Below are positions 1 to 3,298 of a DNA stretch of 5,905 nucleotides, in pieces. Positions within the stretch are counted from its first letter, which is position 1. Each line of letters opens with the position of its first letter. The notes below the pieces were generated by a model. That model had not been told where the DNA came from. It did not search any database and saw nothing but the letters and a program-made list of their open reading frames with translations. The translations under genes and the position numbers were made by a program. The DNA is from an uncultured Holophagaceae bacterium (GTDB taxonomy: Bacteria > Acidobacteriota > Holophagae > Holophagales > Holophagaceae), in assembly GCA_903876615.1 (NCBI GenBank), contig CAIRAS010000351.1:1-5905 (forward strand), read 5' to 3'.

Positions 1-305
1 AGTACGTGCGGCCCGCCCTGCGGCAGCTCATGGGCTTCGGGAAGCTCCACCGGCCGGTGGCCGAGGCGGCGCTGGAAGGCGGCTGGTCCGGCAAGGCCGG
101 CGACGGCCGCACGACCTTCCTCCGCGTGGTGGCCCGGCGGGAGGAAGGCCACCTCAAGGCCCGCCTCACGGGCCCCCAGGGCTCCGCCATCCTGTCCTCC
201 ATGCTCGTGGCCAACGCCCTGGCGGTGATCCCCGCCGGCGTCGATCACATCGAGCCCGGCGGCCCCGTGACCCTGCACCTCACCGAAGAAAACGAAGACC
301 ACTGA
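1..305 (+). CDS. moeA: Molybdopterin molybdenumtransferase MoeA, C-terminal part (5' end outside window)
   Basis: MoeA inserts molybdate into adenylylated molybdopterin in the last step of molybdenum cofactor synthesis, in the cytoplasm. Only about the last 100 residues are visible. The reading frame is open from the left edge (Tyr codon at 3-5) to TGA at 303-305. The fragment opens with YVRPALRQLMG, matching the conserved VRPAL..L.G stretch before the C-terminal domain. It ends with a domain IV-like segment, GSAILSSMLVANALAVIPAG, followed by a PGG.VTLHL strand, the usual end of MoeA proteins. The GTG at position 6 is an internal Val codon and not a start, because the similarity continues upstream of it. 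The stop lies two bases from the stop of the convergent hepT gene and there is no room for a terminator. The catalytic MPT-binding domain is not in view, so activity cannot be judged. Confidence 0.88.
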   Translation, partial: YVRPALRQLMGFGKLHRPVAEAALEGGWSGKAGDGRTTFLRVVARREEGHLKARLTGPQGSAILSSMLVANALAVIPAGVDHIEPGGPVTLHLTEENEDH

Positions 306-307
306 GC

Positions 308-658
308 TCAGGCTGGCCCATCAAGCTCGGTTAGCATCTGGCGGGCGACGGCCAGGAGGGGCGGGATCTCGTTCTGGACCAGGTCCCAGACGATGGTGTC
401 GTCCAGGGTGAAGTAGGCGTGGGCCAGCACGTCCCGGAACCCCACGATGCGCGACCAGGGGATCTGGGGCTGGCGGGCCTTGAAGGACTCCGGCAGGCGC
501 CGCACGGCGTCGCCGATGACCTTCAGGTTGTGGAGCACCGCGTCCCGGGTGCGCCAGTCGTCCGTGAAGGTTTCGAAATCCATCCCCGCCACCAGCAGGC
601 AGATCTTTTCGCCGCCCGCGTCGATGTCCTGGAGATAGAGGCCGGGGTCACGCGACAT
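308..658 (-). CDS. hepT: HepT-like HEPN ribonuclease toxin (DUF86) of an MntA-HepT toxin-antitoxin pair
   Basis: A 116-residue all-helical protein of the DUF86/HepT family, of normal length. The diagnostic RX4HXY motif is present and intact: R75-DVLA-H80-A-Y82. In characterised HepT proteins Arg and His are the RNase catalytic pair, and the Tyr is the residue AMPylated by MntA to silence the toxin. Other family marks are RDAVLHNLKVIGDA (residues 38-51), IPWSRIVGFRD (66-76), and a C-terminal VWDLVQNEIPPLL helix (90-102). The ATG at 658-656 overlaps the last 11 bases of mntA, and the sequence before it has no strong Shine-Dalgarno site. Translation is therefore probably coupled to the antitoxin. 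Asp76 replaces the Asn usual after the Arg, a common variant. With all key residues present the toxin looks functional, which is an inference from sequence only. Confidence 0.92.
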   Translation of the reverse strand: MSRDPGLYLQDIDAGGEKICLLVAGMDFETFTDDWRTRDAVLHNLKVIGDAVRRLPESFKARQPQIPWSRIVGFRDVLAHAYFTLDDTIVWDLVQNEIPPLLAVARQMLTELDGPA

Positions 659-953
659 CGAGCAGCTCGGCCAGGACCCGGTCTCGGATGCGGGGCTTGA
701 GGCCCGTGGTGGTGACGAGGTCCACCTTGCGCTCCAGCAGGGCTTCCAGCTCTTCCTTCAGCCCCATGTAGCGGGCGAAGGTGGGATCCCCGAGGAAGCC
801 CACGAGTAGGTCCACGTCACTGTGGGGGCCATCTTCGTCCCGGGCGACGGAACCGAAGAGGCCCAGGGAGGTGATGCCATAGCGCGCCTGCAGCCCAGGC
901 AGCCTCTCCCTCAGCTTGTCCATGACCACCGCTCGGATCACCGGCTCCTCCAT
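648..953 (-). CDS. mntA: MntA-like minimal nucleotidyltransferase antitoxin
   Basis: A 101-residue minimal nucleotidyltransferase. In this family the enzyme uses ATP to add AMP to the tyrosine of the partner HepT toxin. The signature GSX10DXD is exact: G34-S35, ten residues, then D46-V-D48 within SDVDLLV. A third acidic residue, D78, sits in ERKVDLVT. The segment YGITSLGLFGSVARDE (25-40) is the typical strand and turn before the metal-binding Asp pair. The gene precedes hepT and overlaps it by 11 bases, as is usual for this module. The start is uncertain. ATG at 953 lies only four bases after a TATACT hexamer, which would give an almost leaderless mRNA; an alternative in-frame ATG at 923 would give 91 residues with the same motifs. 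The same frame stays open far upstream, antisense to the transporter, but that extension is low-complexity His/Gln/Ala-rich sequence and is not coding. Confidence 0.9.
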   Translation of the reverse strand: MEEPVIRAVVMDKLRERLPGLQARYGITSLGLFGSVARDEDGPHSDVDLLVGFLGDPTFARYMGLKEELEALLERKVDLVTTTGLKPRIRDRVLAELLDVA

Positions 954-957
954 CCGC

Positions 958-963
958 AGTATA
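958..963 (-). promoter_or_regulatory. Candidate -10 element of the mntA-hepT operon
   Basis: Reading leftward, TATACT matches TATAAT at five of six positions and stands out in a GC-rich intergenic region. It lies four bases before the ATG at 953, so transcription would start at or just inside that codon. No good -35 exists at 17 bases (CGGGAG), and that spot falls in the centre of the dyad at 967-1004. The hexamer is part of the palindrome GTATAC (959-964), so an opposite-facing TATACA is also present. Confidence 0.4.
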
Positions 964-966
964 CAA

Positions 967-1004
967 GGCCGCCGCCCGACCTCCCGGAGAAGGGCGGCAC
1001 GGCC
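967..1004. promoter_or_regulatory. Large interrupted inverted repeat between mntA and the transporter gene (candidate operator or leader hairpin)
   Basis: The arms are GCCGCCC (971-977) and GGGCGGC (992-998), flanked by GGCC at 967-970 and GGCC at 1001-1004 with a two-base bulge. A further CTCC/GGAG pair (981-984 and 986-989) lies at the centre. The symmetry spans nearly the whole 87-base divergent region and covers the place where the mntA -35 would be. It could be an operator or, in RNA read rightward, a hairpin in the transporter leader. GC-rich sequence makes such arms easier to find by chance. Confidence 0.35.
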
Positions 1005-1040
1005 TGCTTCTGGCACACTGGGGCGGATCCCGAGGTGTGC

Positions 1041-2405
1041 ATGAGCCAGGAACCGACTTTCCGCGAGAAGTATGCCTTCCCCGCCAGCTACTGGAACGCC
1101 AACCTGACGGAGCTGTTCGAGCGGGCGGCCTACTACTCCATGGCCAGCTTCATCGTCATCTACCTGGCCCGCCTGGGCCTGGGGGACTACTGGCCCAGCA
1201 CGCTGAACGGCGTGCTCTGGTTCCTGGTCTACTTCCTGCCCATCCTCAGCGGCACCATCGCCGACCAGATCGGCTTCCGCCGCAGCCTGCTCATCGCCTG
1301 CGTCCTGCTGGTGTGCGGCTACTTCCTCATGGGCTACCCCGTGTGGTTCGGGGGCCAGACCCTGGCCCTGCAGGCCGGCAAGGAGGTCACCGCCGGGGCG
1401 GGGGTGATGGTGCCCGTGGCTGCGGCCATCGTGCTCATTGGCATCGGCGGCTCCTTCGTGAAGCCCTGCATCGCCGGCACTGTCCAGCGCACCCACCTGG
1501 GCAAGGCCACCCTGGCCTTCGCCATCTTCTACATGGTCATCAACCTGGGCAGCGTGTTCGGCCGCCTCACGGCCTTCTTCGTGCGGACCAAGCTCGGCAA
1601 GCTCGACACCATCTTCATCGTGTCGATGGTGGCGGCGGTCCTGGCCTTCCTGGTGGTGCTGCTGCGCTACCGGGATCCCGACACCACCGGGGAGCCGGCC
1701 AAGCCCAAGCGCACCATCCCCGAGGTGCTGCTGGGCATGGTCAAGGTGCTGGGCAGTGGCCGCTTCGCCATGTTCCTGGTGGTGAGCAGCGGCTTCTACT
1801 TCATCTACAACCAGGTCTACAACGTGCTGCCGCTCTACGTGAAGAAGACGGTGGAGCTGACTCCGGCCATGGACCTCTACACCATGGCCAACCCCATCAC
1901 CATCGTGCTGTTCCAGCTCCTCATCACCAAGACCTTCGGCAAGCTGCCGCCCATCAAGTCCATCATCGTGGGCACGGTGATCATCGGCCTGTCCATGCTC
2001 ATCAACGTGGCGCCGCTGTTCATGGCGGGGGGCGTCACGGCGAAGCTGCTGCTGCCCATGGGCAGCCTCTTCATTGTGATGACGGTGGCCCTCATTGCCT
2101 TCGGCGAGCTGTTCGCCTCCAGTCGCCTCTACGAGTACATCGGCTCCCTGGCGCCCAAGGGCCAGGAGGGCCTCTTCCTGGGCTACGCCAACCTGCCCAT
2201 GGCCATCGGCAGCCTCATCGGCGGCCCGGCGGGCGCCTGGCTGTTCAACGACGTCATGTGCAAGGGCGCCGTGAAGCAGGCAGATGGCCTGCTGAAGCTG
2301 GATCCCAAAGCCGCTGCCACCGGCTGGATCATCCTCACGCTCTTCGGTCTGGGCAGCGCCCTCAGCCTGTGGATCTACAACCGGTGGCTGCAAAAGCAGG
2401 CCTGA
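1041..2405 (+). CDS. POT/PTR-family (MFS) proton-coupled oligopeptide transporter homologue
   Basis: A 454-residue polytopic inner-membrane protein, close to the usual length for bacterial POT carriers, which import di- and tripeptides with protons. The POT motif ExxERxxYY is seen as E24-LF-E27-R28-AA-Y31-Y32 in the first membrane helix; the usual Phe after Arg is Ala. Next come an MFS motif-A-like loop, GTIADQIGFRR (71-81), the conserved GSFVKPCIAG (137-146, K141 in the position of the conserved POT lysine), and FYMVINLGSVFG (163-174). A late helix has GELFASSRLYEYIGSLAPKG (355-374), resembling the POT helix-10 region with its conserved Glu. Hydrophobic segments account for about 12 helices, and a charged linker (RYRDPDTTGEPAKPKR, 209-224) separates the two halves. 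The start at 1041 is chosen because GAGGTG (1032-1037) lies three bases upstream and similarity begins just after it; the open frame back to 822 is antisense to mntA. Substrate is not determined and may not be a peptide. Confidence 0.85.
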   Translation: MSQEPTFREKYAFPASYWNANLTELFERAAYYSMASFIVIYLARLGLGDYWPSTLNGVLWFLVYFLPILSGTIADQIGFRRSLLIACVLLVCGYFLMGYPVWFGGQTLALQAGKEVTAGAGVMVPVAAAIVLIGIGGSFVKPCIAGTVQRTHLGKATLAFAIFYMVINLGSVFGRLTAFFVRTKLGKLDTIFIVSMVAAVLAFLVVLLRYRDPDTTGEPAKPKRTIPEVLLGMVKVLGSGRFAMFLVVSSGFYFIYNQVYNVLPLYVKKTVELTPAMDLYTMANPITIVLFQLLITKTFGKLPPIKSIIVGTVIIGLSMLINVAPLFMAGGVTAKLLLPMGSLFIVMTVALIAFGELFASSRLYEYIGSLAPKGQEGLFLGYANLPMAIGSLIGGPAGAWLFNDVMCKGAVKQADGLLKLDPKAAATGWIILTLFGLGSALSLWIYNRWLQKQA

Positions 2406-2421
2406 CGCACCGCGGAGGCGC

Positions 2422-2532
2422 TCAGCCCCAGCCGAGGAAGCGGCGCAGGAAGGTCTTCAGATCCATGTAGAGGAACCGCCAGGGGCCGCGGTGCTGGCGG
2501 CGATCAATCGAATCCGGGGAGGGGTCGGCCAT
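2422..2532 (-). CDS. Probable small basic protein of 36 residues, unknown function
   Basis: An ATG at 2532-2530 opens a 36-codon frame ending in TGA at 2424-2422. The product begins MADPSPDSIDRRQHRGPW and ends with the basic, aromatic, amphipathic tail FLYMDLKTFLRRFLGWG, which could lie on a membrane. About 90% of its third codon positions are G or C, as in the neighbouring genes. GGTGA lies eight bases before the ATG as a reasonable ribosome binding site, an in-frame TGA lies further upstream, and a promoter-like pair occurs about 65-90 bases upstream. It is convergent with the transporter, 16 bases from its stop. I do not recognise the family. If it is not a gene, the gap 2406-2720 (315 bases) holds only the AT-rich stretch and a hairpin. 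Confidence 0.5.
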   Translation of the reverse strand: MADPSPDSIDRRQHRGPWRFLYMDLKTFLRRFLGWG

Positions 2533-2550
2533 GGGCGCTTTCACCGCTTT

Positions 2551-2663
2551 AGGTTTTGATCATCTTCTGCCGATTGGTTACAGCTACAAGACTAAAATAT
2601 TAAAAAACAGTTAAAATAATCCAATATCTATGTTTAAAAAATACAGGCCGAACCCGAAATATC
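2551..2663. other. AT-rich intergenic segment
   Basis: This stretch is dominated by runs of A and T (for example CTAAAATATTAAAAAACAG at 2592-2610), in sharp contrast to the GC-rich genes on both sides. No open frame of note, tRNA-like fold, direct repeat or terminal inverted repeat was seen in it. It may be a promoter and curvature region. Confidence 0.6.
2597..2624 (-). promoter_or_regulatory. Candidate sigma70-type promoter for the small ORF at 2422-2532
   Basis: Reading leftward, TTGGAT (2624-2619) and TAATAT (2602-2597) are separated by 16 bases. They match TTGACA at four positions (TTGgAt) and TATAAT at four (TAatAT). They lie in the AT-rich stretch and would give a leader of roughly 55 bases to the ATG at 2532. 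The richness in A and T makes chance matches likely, and rightward candidates such as TTGGTT (2574-2579) with TATTAA (2598-2603) also exist. Confidence 0.35.
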
Positions 2664-2693
2664 ACAGCGGGGGCGCCTGTGCGCCCCCGCTGT
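2664..2693. terminator. Perfect 13-bp hairpin, probable transcription terminator downstream of the repeat-protein gene
   Basis: ACAGCGGGGGCGC (2664-2676) and GCGCCCCCGCTGT (2681-2693) are exact reverse complements around the four-base loop CTGT. The hairpin begins 27 bases past the stop of the leftward secreted-protein gene. In the leftward direction it is followed by GATATTTC, a poor U-tract; in the rightward direction there is none. It is therefore a strong stem but not a textbook intrinsic terminator. Confidence 0.65.
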
Positions 2694-2720
2694 TCTCAAC
2701 GACTTTGGCGGGGCCCCGAC

Positions 2721-3179
2721 TCAGAAACCGGTGGCCACTCCCAGGGGGGCCAGCCAGAGGTCCATCCCGGTGCTCAGGTAGCTGACACCTGAGACCAGGC
2801 CCGCCACCTGGGGCTGCCGCCCGGTGGGAGTCGGGTCGCCCAGGACGACGCAGAGGTCCATGCCCGTCGTGGCGTAGCTGATCTCAGCCGTCCCGCGGAA
2901 GGACGCTGACTCGGGGGCAGGGCTGATCGGGTCGCAGGTGAAGACGAGGTCCATGCCGGTCGTGAGGCAGGCGGCAGGCTCCGCAGGCCCGGCCGTTGCT
3001 GCGGCTGGGGTGGGGTTCTGGCTGCCGGTGAAAACCAGGTCCATGCCCGTGCTTAGGAAGGCGGGATCTGCGGACGGGACGGCCTGGGCGGAGGCGTCGC
3101 CGCCCCAGGCCAGCAGAACCGCCAGGAGGGAGACGGCCACGGTGGCGGGAACGAAGCGGGAGATGGCGGTGCGGATCAT
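2721..3179 (-). CDS. Secreted protein with four TGMDL repeats, unknown family
   Basis: A 152-residue protein that I do not recognise. Residues 1-33 form a signal peptide: basic start MIRTAISR, hydrophobic core VAVSLLAVLLAW, then ASAQA as a signal peptidase I site (likely cleavage after A33, or after A31). The mature part of about 119 residues carries four copies of a core [ST]TGMDL. TGMDL lies at residues 44-48, 74-78, 105-109 and 137-141, at steps of 30, 31 and 32. The flanks also recur: FLSTGMDLVFTG, CLTTGMDLVFTC, YATTGMDLCVVLG and YLSTGMDLWLAPLG, joined by Pro/Ala/Gly-rich linkers such as DPTPTG. Three cysteines (71, 82, 110) are present. The start is the ATG at 3179, with AGGAG five bases upstream; the frame also holds an earlier ATG at 3212, but that one lacks a site and would put eleven extra residues before the signal peptide. 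The gene follows the kinase gene by 106 bases on the same strand. Confidence 0.8.
   Translation of the reverse strand: MIRTAISRFVPATVAVSLLAVLLAWGGDASAQAVPSADPAFLSTGMDLVFTGSQNPTPAAATAGPAEPAACLTTGMDLVFTCDPISPAPESASFRGTAEISYATTGMDLCVVLGDPTPTGRQPQVAGLVSGVSYLSTGMDLWLAPLGVATGF
2757..3050 (-). repeat. Four-copy protein-level repeat with TGMDL core, about 31-residue period
   Basis: The TGMDL codons lie at 3036-3050, 2946-2960, 2853-2867 and 2757-2771. The DNA cores are ACGGGCATGGACCTG, ACCGGCATGGACCTC, ACGGGCATGGACCTC and ACCGGGATGGACCTC. They differ only at synonymous third positions, while the linkers have diverged fully. Copies 1 and 2 (L[ST]TGMDLVFT) resemble each other more than copies 3 and 4, which share SY before the core. 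Confidence 0.85.
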
Positions 3180-3184
3180 GGGAG

Positions 3185-3189
3185 CTCCT
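3185..3189 (-). promoter_or_regulatory. Ribosome binding site that fixes the start of the repeat protein
   Basis: Reading leftward, AGGAG lies five bases before the ATG at 3179 and supports this codon over the in-frame ATG at 3212. It is part of the palindrome GGAGCTCC (3181-3188). Confidence 0.7.
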
Positions 3190-3199
3190 GGGGTGGGTG

Positions 3200-3238
3200 G
3201 GTTGATACCCAACCTTCGGTTCCCGAGATGAGACCGAA
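3200..3238 (-). promoter_or_regulatory. Two abutting hairpins in the leader of the repeat-protein gene
   Basis: In the leftward RNA, UUCGGU (3238-3233) can pair with ACCGAA (3220-3215) across a 12-base loop. Directly after it, GGUUG (3214-3210) can pair with CAACC (3204-3200) across a five-base loop. The two stems touch without a gap and could stack. A C-rich linker then leads to the ribosome binding site. The fold suggests a structured 5' untranslated region or DNA dyads for a regulator. It matches no riboswitch class I know. The stems are short, so chance is possible. No clear promoter was found between here and the kinase stop; TATTTT (3257-3252) lacks a -35. Confidence 0.35.
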
Positions 3239-3273
3239 CAGGTGCGCTTTCAAAATACCGGCTAGGCCACCCC

Positions 3274-3298
3274 GGGCCGATGGGTTCAACCCGGGCCC
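3274..3298 (-). other. Compound hairpin over the kinase stop codon
   Basis: GGGCC (3274-3278) can pair with GGCCC (3294-3298), and GGGT (3282-3285) with ACCC (3289-3292). The three-base loop 3286-3288 is exactly the stop codon of the leftward kinase gene. No U-tract follows directly; UAUUUUG begins about 16 bases later. It may protect the kinase mRNA end or weakly terminate transcription. Confidence 0.3.

Noticed and set aside
1011..1025. TGGCAC as the -24 half of a sigma54 promoter for the transporter
   Set aside because: The required TTGC-like -12 half is absent; the bases at that spacing are GGCG.
822..1040. N-terminal extension of the transporter frame back to 822
   Set aside because: It lies antisense to mntA, has no transporter similarity, and a good ribosome binding site precedes the ATG at 1041.
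954..2393. Very long leftward open frame antisense to the transporter and in frame with mntA, which would give a 581-residue fusion
   Set aside because: Its product is low-complexity His/Gln/Glu/Ala/Gly-rich sequence typical of the antisense of a GC-rich membrane-protein gene, while the plus strand carries clear POT motifs. Only the last 101 codons are MntA.
2464..2472. Shared MDL tripeptide between the 36-residue protein (YMDLK) and the TGMDL repeats, suggesting a functional link
   Set aside because: Three residues without the TG or the flanks are expected by chance.
2721..3050. CRISPR-like array or DNA direct repeats
   Set aside because: The recurring units are about 15 bases, differ in sequence and follow codon phase, so the repeat is at protein level.
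3180..3212. Eleven-residue N-terminal extension of the repeat protein from the ATG at 3212
   Set aside because: It would overlap the leader hairpins, has no ribosome binding site and would put uncharged Pro-rich residues before the signal peptide.
2938..3231. Rightward 97-codon frame with two KTRSMPV copies
   Set aside because: It is the antisense shadow of two of the TGMDL repeats; the leftward strand has the signal peptide and ribosome binding site.
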